A program made the translations under genes and the position numbers. From an uncultured Halobacteriovorax sp. (lineage in GTDB: Bacteria > Bdellovibrionota > Bacteriovoracia > Bacteriovoracales > Bacteriovoracaceae): a stretch of 64,000 bases of DNA. Numbering within the stretch: the stretch's first letter is position 1; every line of letters begins with the position of its first letter. The notes below the pieces were generated by a model that did not search any database, had not been told where the DNA came from, and was given only the letters and a program-made list of their open reading frames with translations. Shown one piece after another: positions 8,154-18,368 of the stretch. The stretch spans positions 62,001 through 126,000 of the forward strand of contig CAJXVS010000006.1 in the NCBI GenBank assembly GCA_913061265.1, written 5' to 3'.

Positions 8154-9263
8154 ATGCAAAAACGGATAAAACTCCCATTCACTCCTTTTTCAAAGGACTT
8201 ACAGAGCAAGATTGATTCGCTCTCAAAGAGACGCACTCCGCTGCATTTAGGAAATATAGCTTTTAGCTCCCCTCTTCTTCTGGCCCCTATGTCGGCCATA
8301 TGCTCAGCTCCCTTTCGTTTATTGATGGAAGACCTTGGTGCTGGGGGAACAGTTAGTGAGCTGGTTAGTTGTCACGGTATTAATTACGGGAATGAAAAAA
8401 CTAAGCGCATGCTTACTATTGATGAGCGTGAAGAAAATATTGGGCTTCAACTTTTTGGTGAAGACCCAAGCGCCATGAGTGAGGCGGCTAAGGTCGCTGA
8501 AGATTATGGACCTAAGTTTATTGATATTAATATGGGCTGCCCCGTAAGAAAAGTTGTTACTAAAGGTGGAGGCTCTGCTTTATTAAAAGACCCTTCAAAG
8601 CTTGGAACCTATTTTGCTTCAATGAAAAAGGCCATCGATATACCTTTAACTATTAAGATTAGAACTGGCTGGGATAGTGACGATAGAAATGCTCTTGAGA
8701 TCATTCATATAGCTAAAGAAGAAGGCGTTGAGTTTGTCGCCGTCCATGGAAGAACGAGAACTCAGCAATATAGAGGAGAGGCCGATTGGGACTTTCTTGA
8801 GTACCTTGCTTCTGAATCTCCTCTTCCTATCATTGGTAATGGCGATCTTCATTCAGCATTTAAAGTTAAAGCACGTTTAAAAGAAACGAAGTGTCAGGCT
8901 CTTATGCTGGGCCGAGGCCCTATAAGAAATCCGTTTATCTTTTTAGATTCCTATTTAAAAGATGACGAGCTCTCCCCTTTTTCTCCTGCTCATTATATTG
9001 AAATCACTCAAAGGCTCTTTGATTACACTAGAGCTTATACAGATAGAGAAAGAACAATTCTTATTCAACTTAGAAAACATGTGGTTTGGTTTGCCGCTGG
9101 TTTTCCTGGCGCCGCCCATTTCAGAAATGAGATTTTTAAGACACCAGGAATTGATGAAACCTTAGAGATCACTCAGAAATACTTTGAGTCTCTTATGGAG
9201 ACAGGGAAATTTAATAAGTTAATAGACCCCGAACAATCCTTTATGGCCGGTGGTCACGGCTAG
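8154..9263 (+). CDS. dus: tRNA-dihydrouridine synthase (DusB-like)
   Basis: 369 residues from ATG 8154; a TTG 18 bases upstream is possible but would lie in the -10 region. It is a FMN TIM barrel: LLLAPMSAICSAPFR at the first strand, catalytic Cys in INMGCPVRKVV, KIRTGWD, VHGRTRTQQYRG (FMN and RNA binding), GNGDLHS and LGRGPIRNP. It reduces uridine in the tRNA D-loop with NADPH. The order of motifs fits DusB best, but the subgroup is not certain. It is transcribed divergently from ffh. Confidence 0.94.
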   Translation: MQKRIKLPFTPFSKDLQSKIDSLSKRRTPLHLGNIAFSSPLLLAPMSAICSAPFRLLMEDLGAGGTVSELVSCHGINYGNEKTKRMLTIDEREENIGLQLFGEDPSAMSEAAKVAEDYGPKFIDINMGCPVRKVVTKGGGSALLKDPSKLGTYFASMKKAIDIPLTIKIRTGWDSDDRNALEIIHIAKEEGVEFVAVHGRTRTQQYRGEADWDFLEYLASESPLPIIGNGDLHSAFKVKARLKETKCQALMLGRGPIRNPFIFLDSYLKDDELSPFSPAHYIEITQRLFDYTRAYTDRERTILIQLRKHVVWFAAGFPGAAHFRNEIFKTPGIDETLEITQKYFESLMETGKFNKLIDPEQSFMAGGHG

Positions 9264-9372
9264 TTAATCTGCCTTCTTTTATAAAGCGCCCACTTTTTAT
9301 GCTAATGCTAATTTTCTACTAAACAAAATCATCTTAACAAATTCATGCACTTACAATACCCGAGTCACAAGC

Positions 9373-9400
9373 TAAGGTTTTCTTCTTAAAATACCGATAC
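9373..9400 (+). promoter_or_regulatory. sigma-28-like promoter
   Basis: TAAGGTTT, 12 bases, ACCGATAC; the spacer is one base longer than the consensus. It gives a leader of about 27 bases ending in the AAGAGGAAA ribosome site of the 882-residue exported protein. Confidence 0.5.
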
Positions 9401-9433
9401 TTGATAGTAGAATAGCTTTAAGAGGAAACAAAT

Positions 9434-12082
9434 ATGAAAGCTTTATTATTGATCTTTTCCATTTTCTTGTCGTTTGAGGCTTTCTCTTTAACGCCTGAAG
9501 AGGCTGAAGAGCAAAGAGTTGATCGTAGAAGAAAACGTTTAGATAAAACCGTTTTCACTCCTGAGAGTACAGAAAAATGTGACGAAGCCACCAAGCTAAC
9601 TAAACAAATTCATGGCCTGATCCTTGATAAAAAATCTGCCGCCGATGGTGAGAAATCTCTTATAGAGTTAGAACAAGATTACGAGAAAAAGAAATCAGAA
9701 CTTGTTATTTATAATGGTATTAAAAAGCTAAATGACAAATACAAGGACTTCCTCACAGACGTAGCGGGAGTTGATGGCTGGAAAGCGCCTCCTGGGGTTG
9801 ATGGAGAAGGTCTATTCTCAATTAAAAAATTCAAAGAAGATATTGCTGCCTCACAAGTGCACTTAGAGAATGTCGATACTATGGCCTTTATGGATGCCAT
9901 GTTAAAAGACACAATCGAGAACCATAAAGACTTAGTTCCCGATGCTGACCTTGATGAAGAACAAAGAAAAGAAATTCTTTCACAAAAGAAAATAGATTAT
10001 AAAAGTACTGGAGTCCCCATTATCACTCCAAATGTTAGCGGCTCGAAGGTTTTTAAGCAGTACGAAGATTTCTGTAATGGGACCAATGCGGCTAAAAGTC
10101 CTCTTTGTAATATTCTAAAAGGTTCTACAAGTGCCGGTAAAAAGAAAATCAGACAATCAGTTATTGGTTTTGTTGATGCCTATAGAACTTCTCAAAGAAA
10201 AGGAATTAAGAAGAAAGTGGCAAACTTCTTTATTGGGGACGATCTCGCCAATTATAGAAAAAGTCTTTTAGAAGGGATTGAGTTATCTAGTCCTGAATTA
10301 TTAAAAAATGAAATTCAAGTATATAGAGAAAGTAATAAAGACCTCTTGCTTCTTTCAAGGTCAAAAGGTGCTTTAGATTCTGTTACTTCAGATTTAAATA
10401 GATATCATGCATGTGTTACAGCTCGCGCCTTAGCACCTGGTGTCGGTGAAGACTGTGTCCTAGAAGCGCCTGAGAAGCCTACTGAAGAAGATAAAAAGAA
10501 TGGGCATGATAAGTCTTACTTAGAAATTGTTAACGATCTTGCAGGCGTTCAACATAGGGTTGTTGAAAGCTTAGGTGGAGATAATTCTGAAGCCTCCTTA
10601 AAAGCAAGGATGGAAAAAATCCACCGTCATAGTGAAGCAAAGGTAAAGTTAGAAGGTTTAAAGTTAGCCTACCAAGACAGACCAGATTTTAAAGAATTAA
10701 TAGATAAAAAGATAAAGGCCAAGAAAGACTCTGTTAACGGTGACGTACAAGATATAATGAGCGCTATCCTTGCTAATAAAAATAGATCAGAGCGAGCCTT
10801 TGATAGCAAGGGTGGATTCAGACTTAAAGAAACAGCAGAAGCTCAGGTTGATTATACAGGAAAAAGTGAAAGTGAAATTGCTGTACTTAAAGAAAAAGCT
10901 CAAAAAGATAAGATTGCTAGCCAGAAAAAGATTCAAGAAGATGCTTTTCAAAAGTATGTGACTGGTAAAGCTAGAATTAAAGCTCCAACAAATGAAGAGC
11001 AACTAGGTTCATTAAATAATGATCTTAATCAAAAAATGGCCGTTCTCTTATGTGCGGACCTACCAGAGAAGGCACCAGCCACAGACGCAGAAGCGTCTAC
11101 AAGAGGCAATTGCGAAGAAAGTAAGAAGAAATCAGAAGACGGTTTCTTTAAATTAGGAAGTAAGGGAAATATTGAAATTGCCCCAGAGCAACTTGAAAAC
11201 TACCTGAATGAACTTAACGAAGGTAACTTAGTTGCCAATACAGATAAATCAATTGGTAAGTTAACCGGTGAAATGGATAACCTAAAAGGTAAGATTGATG
11301 GATTGAGAAGTAGTGAGAAGTATTCGACACTAAATAAGCTTCTTGCCTACTACGGAAATAAAGCAAAGACAGCATGTCAGGGATTTAATGGTAAGGAGCT
11401 TCAAAGTAAAGAGCTTGTTACCTGTGATTTCTCTGAAGATAAATCTACGACAGACAACATAAAAGCTCTCTTAAGTTCTACAGGCGAAATCCTTGCGACT
11501 ATGCCAAACTCACCAGGTAACCAGGCCGTTACTGAGCTTAATAAAGAATGTAGCACGAAGTTTATGGCCGGTTTCACTGGCGAACAAAGTAAGATCATTG
11601 AGTCCGTTTGTGATTCAATCCTTCAGGATAACGAAAGGTTTGTAGAGTCCGTTAAACCAACTGAAGCCGAGGTTAGGTATAAAAAAGAGTTCTCTTATTG
11701 GGACGGAACTAAAAGAGTAACTCAGACAAGACAAAGAGACCGTTGGATGGTGACTCAAGCTATAGCAGAAGGGGCGATTGGCTTTCTTCCCTCTTATTTA
11801 GATCATCAAATAAAAACGACAGGGATTGAAACCTGGGAAGCTAGTACCATTGAAGGAATCAAGTACCGAAATGGGATGCTTGAGAACTATTATACTTATG
11901 GTATCTACGGAAATAATGGCTATTTTGGTGGGACTCCTGATTACCTAAGTAACTGGGGTGGCTCTGTTTATAATAATGGTTTTCAGACAGTAGGAGCCGG
12001 TGGATTCTTCGCCTTTTCAGAGCCTACAGTGGCCCCCGTAACGGCCGGAAGTACCAGCACTAGTGCTGGCTTTAGCTTCTAA
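9434..12082 (+). CDS. large exported, mostly helical protein of unknown function
   Basis: 882 residues with a signal peptide (MKALLLIFSIFLSFEAFS). Most of the mature protein is charged and Lys/Glu-rich with long helical, coiled-coil-like stretches (residues about 30-700) and scattered Cys pairs that could form disulfides. The last 100 residues change character: Tyr/Gly/Asn-rich, then a Thr/Ser-rich end. No known domain was recognised. It is followed by an even larger lipoprotein with a similar promoter, so the two probably act together at the cell surface (inference). The start is set by AAGAGGAAA. Confidence 0.75.
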   Translation: MKALLLIFSIFLSFEAFSLTPEEAEEQRVDRRRKRLDKTVFTPESTEKCDEATKLTKQIHGLILDKKSAADGEKSLIELEQDYEKKKSELVIYNGIKKLNDKYKDFLTDVAGVDGWKAPPGVDGEGLFSIKKFKEDIAASQVHLENVDTMAFMDAMLKDTIENHKDLVPDADLDEEQRKEILSQKKIDYKSTGVPIITPNVSGSKVFKQYEDFCNGTNAAKSPLCNILKGSTSAGKKKIRQSVIGFVDAYRTSQRKGIKKKVANFFIGDDLANYRKSLLEGIELSSPELLKNEIQVYRESNKDLLLLSRSKGALDSVTSDLNRYHACVTARALAPGVGEDCVLEAPEKPTEEDKKNGHDKSYLEIVNDLAGVQHRVVESLGGDNSEASLKARMEKIHRHSEAKVKLEGLKLAYQDRPDFKELIDKKIKAKKDSVNGDVQDIMSAILANKNRSERAFDSKGGFRLKETAEAQVDYTGKSESEIAVLKEKAQKDKIASQKKIQEDAFQKYVTGKARIKAPTNEEQLGSLNNDLNQKMAVLLCADLPEKAPATDAEASTRGNCEESKKKSEDGFFKLGSKGNIEIAPEQLENYLNELNEGNLVANTDKSIGKLTGEMDNLKGKIDGLRSSEKYSTLNKLLAYYGNKAKTACQGFNGKELQSKELVTCDFSEDKSTTDNIKALLSSTGEILATMPNSPGNQAVTELNKECSTKFMAGFTGEQSKIIESVCDSILQDNERFVESVKPTEAEVRYKKEFSYWDGTKRVTQTRQRDRWMVTQAIAEGAIGFLPSYLDHQIKTTGIETWEASTIEGIKYRNGMLENYYTYGIYGNNGYFGGTPDYLSNWGGSVYNNGFQTVGAGGFFAFSEPTVAPVTAGSTSTSAGFSF

Positions 12083-12115
12083 TCACTTTCTTTTTAAGGA
12101 AAGATTTGCCCATTA

Positions 12116-12141
12116 ATTCTGGCGCTTAAAATCGCCAGAAT
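12116..12141 (+). terminator. hairpin after the 882-residue exported protein
   Basis: Stem ATTCTGGCG/CGCCAGAAT (9 pairs) with an 8-base loop, 34 bases after the stop. The following sequence has only a short T-rich stretch, so termination strength is uncertain. Confidence 0.5.
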
Positions 12142-12298
12142 CTTGAGTCCTTTAATCACTTAAATATTGACCGATGAAAAGCCCTTTAATAACGAGCGCT
12201 TATTCCCCTCTATAAATCAAGCTTTCTTCACCTAATTACCTGACTAATCAAGAGCGGTTCTCCTGTAAAATAGAAAGGTAACTTATTGTTTTCAAAAC

Positions 12299-12325
12299 TA
12301 AATCAGGTCATTTAGAAACCGATAA
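12299..12325 (+). promoter_or_regulatory. sigma-28 (FliA)-like promoter for giant lipoprotein
   Basis: TAAATCAG, 11 bases, ACCGATAA, matching the sigma-28 layout with exact spacing. The predicted leader is about 20 bases. Confidence 0.62.
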
Positions 12326-12351
12326 GTAGACGAGGAGATAAGAGTTTTAGA

Positions 12352-15300
12352 ATGAAAAGAATCAACATCATCATATTAATTATTGCATCATTTCTCCTGG
12401 CGAGTTGCGTTCCAAGCTCACCTTCAAAGAAAAGAAAGACGGCATCTAGTGATGGCGCAAGCGTCGATACAACAGGTGAAAACGAAGACCCAACTTTTGG
12501 GACTACTGAAGACTTGTACTGGTATAGCGGACAAAAGATCGAAGGCTCTATTACCCTCAACGAAGATACTAATACCGTGGTCTATTTACGCGGATCATTG
12601 CTTCATAATTTTCTCGCGGTCACGGCCAACTTCAATCAAAAATATTGCCTTGTAACAAGTTTTACTGATGCCGATAACAACGGCTTTAACGAGCATGTTA
12701 GATTAAGAGCCGTACCTATTAGCTTTAATAATCTAGCAACCGGTGTTAACGAAAAACTTTTAAGAATTGATGTTCCTGAGAAAACTGTTAACAGCACTGA
12801 GTGTGATGGCGTAGGCCCGACTTATATTGATTCAAATAATATAGCAGGAGCTGTCGTTGATACTCTTACTGATGGTATTAAATTTTCGTTAGAAGATCTA
12901 TGCCCGAATTGTTCTGGTATTATAACAGGAAGTAATGTTTCTCTTTATACTTCAAATAATATTACCCTTTCAGCCACAGATTTAGTGCCAAAGACAAGCT
13001 TAGACCTTGATGGAATAGGTCTTAGAATAGATGTCAAAAACAACTCAGGGTCTCAGACCAGTAGTTGCACCAACTCTGAATGTAACGCCAAAGGTTTTGA
13101 CTGTTGCTCTAGTGGCCAATGTGTAAATGATGGACAAGAAAAACCTAGTGGTTCTTCTGAGTCAGATTATAATCAAGCTCTAAATGACATTGGTCTTAAT
13201 CCAAATAATTTTGTGAATTACCCGAATATCTTTTTTATCTGTTCTTCAAATCAACAAGTAGAACCAACCCCAACTCCTCTACCAGACGCAGTAGCTACGG
13301 CCTCTGCTCAATTGGCCGAAGATATTGCTGACTTTAATTGTCTAGAAGGAGCGAAAGGATCTCCTGCTGATTATAGCGCTTGTATCGCTCCCTCTCCTTC
13401 AACGGAGACAGGAAATAATACAGCCTTTACCCAAGTCAGAGCTGATGTTTGGGCTCGCTGTGGTTGTCAGGCCAATCCTTTTCCAACTGAGCCAGATAAT
13501 CCTCAATGCCCTGACTTCGGACTAACCGCTGTAAAAGATGTAAATGAAAATATCACAGATATCATTTGCTTTACTCCTCCGCCCATTGTGGACCCTACTC
13601 CTTTTCAAAACCTAAGCATCAATCTTCCTGTAAGAAGTGCTCCTCATCGATTCTTTAAAGAAAATGGTGATGCAGTAGATGATATCTCTACTCTAAACTC
13701 AGTTGTTCCTGAAGTTCTTCAAGAAGGCCAAGAGTTTAGCTACCTAGATGAAGTAGGAAAAACAGATCCTATTAATGGAACCTTTAATATCAATAGTATT
13801 CTCGGACAATTCAAGGTTGATCTAAGTAAGGCCCAACCGGCAAAAACAATCAACGTTGAACTTGATCAAACTTATATCATTGCAGCAGTTTCAGGCTTTG
13901 CTACTCCGTGCCCTCAATGCGCCAACGATGCTTGGTTCAATAACTTTAGCTCTCATCCGCAATCAATTGGTGGCAATGGGATTCAATGGACAGGCTATTC
14001 AACGAGTAGAGTTAGCTATCAAAATAATATTACCAACGGTAATTATGAAGATACCGTCTTCGGAAGGGCCTGTTGGTTACCTCCTACTATGATTCCTTTT
14101 TCTCATAAGAAGGATTCTAATCTTCAAACTCAAAGAATGAACAGGCTTGCTACTCAATCGGCTTACTACGTAAACGGTTACCAAAGGGATTGGTTTGGCT
14201 TTAATAAAGGCGCCCTTATCGGCTCTTTTGATGGTGTGCGCTGGTTTGCTATTGGTAACGGAAGACGTGTTACTTCAACTTCAACAAAGTTATTTTTAGC
14301 GATTAATGCTCCTTTTGCTGATCTTGCAGAACCAACAAATATCTTGGCCAATATTATTACTGACTTTGGTAATAATACGGCACCAAATTTTGACTATGAT
14401 CCAAACTTACCGCCAGATGACCCGAATCAAAACCAAGGGGCCACTTGTCAGTACTTTCACCAATGTAATGTTGATAGTGATTGTGTCACAAAACTTGGTT
14501 GGGAATACACTTGTGAAGATACATCTCGCTACAAATCAAGATGGCCTAAGTTTAATTCTGAAGCCGTTGAAACTGTAGATGAAGAATTTGCCAGTGCAAA
14601 CTTTGGAACTATCCTTCAAGGAAATGTCCCTTCAGGATCACAAAATAGATGTGTCTATAGAGGAGCTGGCGCTCCTTGTAAGCAGAACTATGAAGCGCCT
14701 ACTATCAATGCTCTTGATAGAGACCCCTTTACCTGCGCTCCAAATTTCTATTGCTCTTCACTATCCTCAAGTGACTTCAATAAGGAAGTCGTAAGAACCC
14801 CTAACTTAGTAGAGTCAATTCTTTTTGGTCAAGAAGCAGATTATCTAGGGAGAGCAAAAAGTTACCTAAGAGGAGATTCATCTCTTTCATCCGCCATCCA
14901 AGGAAATATGCAATATAATGCCCTTAATATCACATCTGAGATTGGAGACTGGGGAGTTTGTAGACCAGGAAAAAGAATAACTCCGCTTCTCGTTGATCAA
15001 CATAAAAGTAATGATAGTGGCAATAGAACTGATTATATAAGTCAGATTTCAAGTTGCCCTTCAACGGCAACAGGTATTACGAGAACTCAGTCTTGCCCGG
15101 CCTTTGAAACACTCCCCGATCAAAGTGTAACTGTTGGTAACTATATTAGAGTTACATCAGATTCAATTAGAGCAGAACAAAATATGTGCGGGGCTGAAAG
15201 CCAGAAGATCATAGGATCTAATAGTGTTTCTTCCTTTGCTCAAATCGAAGCCGATACTTTAGTCTCTGCTAATAATATTCTCAACCCAACTCTAGCAAAG

Positions 15301-17523
15301 GATGCATGCCTAAGAAGACCAGGCGCTATTTGTCATACAAATCTTGATTGTAGCCCAAATTCATTTCACGCTGAACAAGCAGACTTTTTTGGGATCGATT
15401 ATTTTGGTAACACCGAAGCTGAGAAGAAATTCTGGCAAGAAGAATTGATTTGTGGTCAAGCTGTTGCTCAGCCTTTCTTAACTTCTCCAGATTATCTTGA
15501 TTATGATATGTCTAAGAATAGATGCTGCCGAGAAGTTGGAAAAGATTTTACTATGTACTCTTCAGGGAACACCACAATCATTCCAGATTTAGGTGTTAAT
15601 AATGCAAGCCTCGACACTACCCTTCTCCCTCAGGATGGTCCAAATGTTGACAACCGCTATTCTCGTTACGCCGTCTCTTCCCCTGTGGAATCAGGACCAG
15701 GACTACCGGACCCTGCGGTTAATGAAAAACCAATGATTACAACAGATGTTGTTCCTAATGCTTATCAATGGAAGACCTTCAATGATACGGGTAAGAAAAC
15801 CTGCTGCGGTGGTGGCTGGGTAAGAAAGTTTGCTGATGGCACGACTGACTGGTCAAATGCTAATAGGCTTCAAATGGATGTGACTAAACTCTCCTGCCTT
15901 AATTATAAAAATGACTTAGTCTTCTCTAAGCCCGATGAAGTCTCTGATAGTAACTTCTCTCAGGATTTAAACTTTGTCTGCCGTTCACCTGCAGATGGTG
16001 GCTGTATTCAAAATGAAATTCCAATCGCTTCTGCCTTTGAAATTACGTTTCCTACTGATGTGGGAACCTTCTCTTCAGAACTAGATACAACTCCCATCGT
16101 TCCACCAGTTCCAGGTTCCGCTTGCGAACAAGGAATGACCTCAGAATCCCCTTATATGCCGAGGTATTTTGAAAACCCTACCCCTATCTTTTTAGCCACT
16201 GATAATTGTAGAAACTATTTTCATAATAATATAGATAAAAGAGGTCTTTCGGTTACCCTACCTACCTATATAGGTGCGAACCAATCTAATCAGGCTAATA
16301 TTGATTCTGTTGCCGTTCGTTATATGGATTCTAGTGGAAACGAAATAGCTGTTGAGAATGCAACTAATATTGGTGGGGCCTGTAATATCTTTGATAACCC
16401 TGTCCTTAATGCTGACCTAGGATCTAATGGTTCATTAACTGCAGTGGGCCATGGTCCAGCTTTATATTGCATACAAACTGTATCTAATAGAACAATTCTC
16501 CATATTGGAGTTGATGATGAACCACCTGGTGGAGGAGCCAATTGGTCTTATGCTGGTTTAATAATAAGATATAAAAACTTAAGCTCAGCTGACTACCGAC
16601 ATTTTTCAGGTGGCCCAGCTTGTGCCGGTGGTGCCTTAGGCGCAGGAGCTGTCACTAGTTGCGATAATGGAATGAACCCTGGAAATGCGCTCTATTATTT
16701 AACAAAATTGGCCCGATTAGAATTACTCGGAGTTCCGCAAATCTTTTATGAACCCCTTTATTGTAACTCTGATAGATCAAAAATAGTTGGCGGTATCTTT
16801 AACACAACTGACGAAACCAGAGTTGACTTTAATGCCTTAAGCTTTGACTACGTACCTACTGTTAATGGCCGAACCTTAGAAGAGATGTATACTTCTGACT
16901 TTAGTGGAGCTACTCCTGCAACTGACGATGGCTCAAGAAATACTAATGGATTAGACCCAGGAATAGCAGTGTCAGAGCCATTAGGAAAAGTAGCTTTTCA
17001 AGATAAGGTTTCACTCCCTCAGATCTTTTCAGGCAATGACTTTAAGTGCTGTCTTGAATTAGGTCAGGTTACTAGTGATTCAGTTAAGTGCTGCTCTAGT
17101 AACTCAAGTACTATTGATGGAGAAAGGATCTGTACTCTTCCAACTGGAACAAACTTAAATGTCTATTTTAACAAGTTCATCTCCTCAGAAGGAATTGGAA
17201 CAGAGCTCCCTGGCGGAGGCCTAACTGAAGATGACTTTATACCTGAAACTGGTGAGCCAAAGTTAAACATCGCCGTTAATAATAAATTAATTGCTTTAGG
17301 ATCTGCTTTTTGTTCAAGTCAAAGTACAAGAAAAGGCGCTTCATTCGGTTACTATTTTGGTGAACCAAATAATGGTGTCTATATTCAAACCAATCAATCC
17401 TTAGATGACAGTAAGCGCTTTAGTATTATAGACTCTACTAATGATCAAGACGCTGCTAATGATTCTGGCTTTAGCCAGTTCCAACAAGGTTTTCGTTGGG
17501 ATCATCATTTCTACTGTAATTGA
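12352..17523 (+). CDS. giant cysteine-rich lipoprotein (1723 residues)
   Basis: Lipoprotein signal MKRINIIILIIASFLLASC with the lipobox Cys at 19. The mature protein is rich in Asn, Ser, Pro and Cys, with five CC pairs. One region (residues about 238-257) reads C-x4-C-x6-CC-x4-C, a spacing like small cystine-knot folds; CCREVGKD, CCGGGW and CCLELGQ come later. Pro/Thr-rich linkers (PTPTPLPD) separate segments. No catalytic domain was recognised. It is probably anchored in the outer membrane as a disulfide-stabilised multidomain surface protein (inference). An acyl-CoA thioesterase gene starts 9 bases after the stop. Confidence 0.8.
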   Translation: MKRINIIILIIASFLLASCVPSSPSKKRKTASSDGASVDTTGENEDPTFGTTEDLYWYSGQKIEGSITLNEDTNTVVYLRGSLLHNFLAVTANFNQKYCLVTSFTDADNNGFNEHVRLRAVPISFNNLATGVNEKLLRIDVPEKTVNSTECDGVGPTYIDSNNIAGAVVDTLTDGIKFSLEDLCPNCSGIITGSNVSLYTSNNITLSATDLVPKTSLDLDGIGLRIDVKNNSGSQTSSCTNSECNAKGFDCCSSGQCVNDGQEKPSGSSESDYNQALNDIGLNPNNFVNYPNIFFICSSNQQVEPTPTPLPDAVATASAQLAEDIADFNCLEGAKGSPADYSACIAPSPSTETGNNTAFTQVRADVWARCGCQANPFPTEPDNPQCPDFGLTAVKDVNENITDIICFTPPPIVDPTPFQNLSINLPVRSAPHRFFKENGDAVDDISTLNSVVPEVLQEGQEFSYLDEVGKTDPINGTFNINSILGQFKVDLSKAQPAKTINVELDQTYIIAAVSGFATPCPQCANDAWFNNFSSHPQSIGGNGIQWTGYSTSRVSYQNNITNGNYEDTVFGRACWLPPTMIPFSHKKDSNLQTQRMNRLATQSAYYVNGYQRDWFGFNKGALIGSFDGVRWFAIGNGRRVTSTSTKLFLAINAPFADLAEPTNILANIITDFGNNTAPNFDYDPNLPPDDPNQNQGATCQYFHQCNVDSDCVTKLGWEYTCEDTSRYKSRWPKFNSEAVETVDEEFASANFGTILQGNVPSGSQNRCVYRGAGAPCKQNYEAPTINALDRDPFTCAPNFYCSSLSSSDFNKEVVRTPNLVESILFGQEADYLGRAKSYLRGDSSLSSAIQGNMQYNALNITSEIGDWGVCRPGKRITPLLVDQHKSNDSGNRTDYISQISSCPSTATGITRTQSCPAFETLPDQSVTVGNYIRVTSDSIRAEQNMCGAESQKIIGSNSVSSFAQIEADTLVSANNILNPTLAKDACLRRPGAICHTNLDCSPNSFHAEQADFFGIDYFGNTEAEKKFWQEELICGQAVAQPFLTSPDYLDYDMSKNRCCREVGKDFTMYSSGNTTIIPDLGVNNASLDTTLLPQDGPNVDNRYSRYAVSSPVESGPGLPDPAVNEKPMITTDVVPNAYQWKTFNDTGKKTCCGGGWVRKFADGTTDWSNANRLQMDVTKLSCLNYKNDLVFSKPDEVSDSNFSQDLNFVCRSPADGGCIQNEIPIASAFEITFPTDVGTFSSELDTTPIVPPVPGSACEQGMTSESPYMPRYFENPTPIFLATDNCRNYFHNNIDKRGLSVTLPTYIGANQSNQANIDSVAVRYMDSSGNEIAVENATNIGGACNIFDNPVLNADLGSNGSLTAVGHGPALYCIQTVSNRTILHIGVDDEPPGGGANWSYAGLIIRYKNLSSADYRHFSGGPACAGGALGAGAVTSCDNGMNPGNALYYLTKLARLELLGVPQIFYEPLYCNSDRSKIVGGIFNTTDETRVDFNALSFDYVPTVNGRTLEEMYTSDFSGATPATDDGSRNTNGLDPGIAVSEPLGKVAFQDKVSLPQIFSGNDFKCCLELGQVTSDSVKCCSSNSSTIDGERICTLPTGTNLNVYFNKFISSEGIGTELPGGGLTEDDFIPETGEPKLNIAVNNKLIALGSAFCSSQSTRKGASFGYYFGEPNNGVYIQTNQSLDDSKRFSIIDSTNDQDAANDSGFSQFQQGFRWDHHFYCN

Positions 17524-17532
17524 GGTTAAGTT

Positions 17533-18021
17533 ATGCCCGCAATAAAGAAAGTTAGCGATTCATCTGTCACTATGAGACAGCTTGTCATGCCTAATGATAC
17601 AAATCCCCACAACACTATCTTTGGTGGAACAGTCATGAGCTGGATCGATATGGCAGCGGCCATGGTTGCTGAACGCCATTCCAATAAAAATGTCGTAACC
17701 GTTCATGTTGATGATATTACTTTTTTATCCCCTATTAGAGTGGGTGATCATGTGTGCGTAAAAGCGCAGGTCAATTACGTGGGAAAAACATCCATCTTAA
17801 TTGGAGTCAAAGTAATTGCAGAGAATCCTCAATCAGGAGACTCTCGTCATACAACGTCAGCCTACTTAACCTTTGTCGCTCTTAACGATGTTGGACGCCC
17901 AACAGAAGTTCCAGGCCTTGAGGTTATAACTGAAGAGGAAAAGAGACGTTTTTCTGAAGGTGCTCTTCGCGTAGAACAACAAAAAGAAAAGGCTGTGAAG
18001 AAAGCAAAGGCCAAATCATGA
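17533..18021 (+). CDS. acyl-CoA thioesterase, hotdog fold (YciA/BACH type)
   Basis: 162 residues, a single hotdog domain. The block MPNDTNPHNTIFGGTVMSWID has the catalytic Asn/Asp region of the YciA/cytosolic acyl-CoA hydrolase group, followed by VHVDDITFLSPIRVGDHVCVKAQV. It hydrolyses acyl-CoA to fatty acid and CoA in the cytoplasm. The C-terminus is basic (KAVKKAKAKS). GAGG lies 11 bases before the ATG. It overlaps the next gene by 4 bases (ATGA), so the two are translationally coupled. Confidence 0.92.
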   Translation: MPAIKKVSDSSVTMRQLVMPNDTNPHNTIFGGTVMSWIDMAAAMVAERHSNKNVVTVHVDDITFLSPIRVGDHVCVKAQVNYVGKTSILIGVKVIAENPQSGDSRHTTSAYLTFVALNDVGRPTEVPGLEVITEEEKRRFSEGALRVEQQKEKAVKKAKAKS

Positions 18022-18368
18022 ACATCTTTCATATTGTAAGCAAGAAAGACTGGGAAGTGGCTTGTAAAAAAGGTCAATATGCGCCGGCCAGTTTATCTAA
18101 AGAAGGTTTTATACACTGCTCTAAAACTGATCAACTCTTAAGCGTGGCGAATAGTTTTTATAAAGGTCAAAAAGATCTTATTATCTTAAGAATCAATATC
18201 GAAAAAGTTAAATCTGAAATTAAACTTGAACCTCCACTAGAAGCTCCAATGAGCGGGATTCTTTTTCCTCATATCTATGGCGCACTAGAGATCGAAGCGG
18301 TTGAAGCAGAGGTTGAATTTCCTTGCAAAACTGATGGAAGCTTTGAGTTACCCTCACCACTTATTTAG
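18018..18368 (+). CDS. DUF952 family protein
   Basis: 116 residues. The pattern FHIVSKKDWEVACKKGQYAPASLSKEGFIHCS near the N-terminus, then LIILRIN and APMSGILFPHIYGAL, matches the DUF952 family of small cytoplasmic proteins with no proven role. The conserved EGFIHCS motif is intact. It overlaps the thioesterase gene by ATGA and the convergent exported-protein gene by 4 bases. Confidence 0.85.
   Translation: MNIFHIVSKKDWEVACKKGQYAPASLSKEGFIHCSKTDQLLSVANSFYKGQKDLIILRINIEKVKSEIKLEPPLEAPMSGILFPHIYGALEIEAVEAEVEFPCKTDGSFELPSPLI

Noticed and set aside
12170-12180. ACCGATGA as a further sigma-28 -10
   Set aside because: No acceptable -35 at the right spacing and no gene start close downstream.
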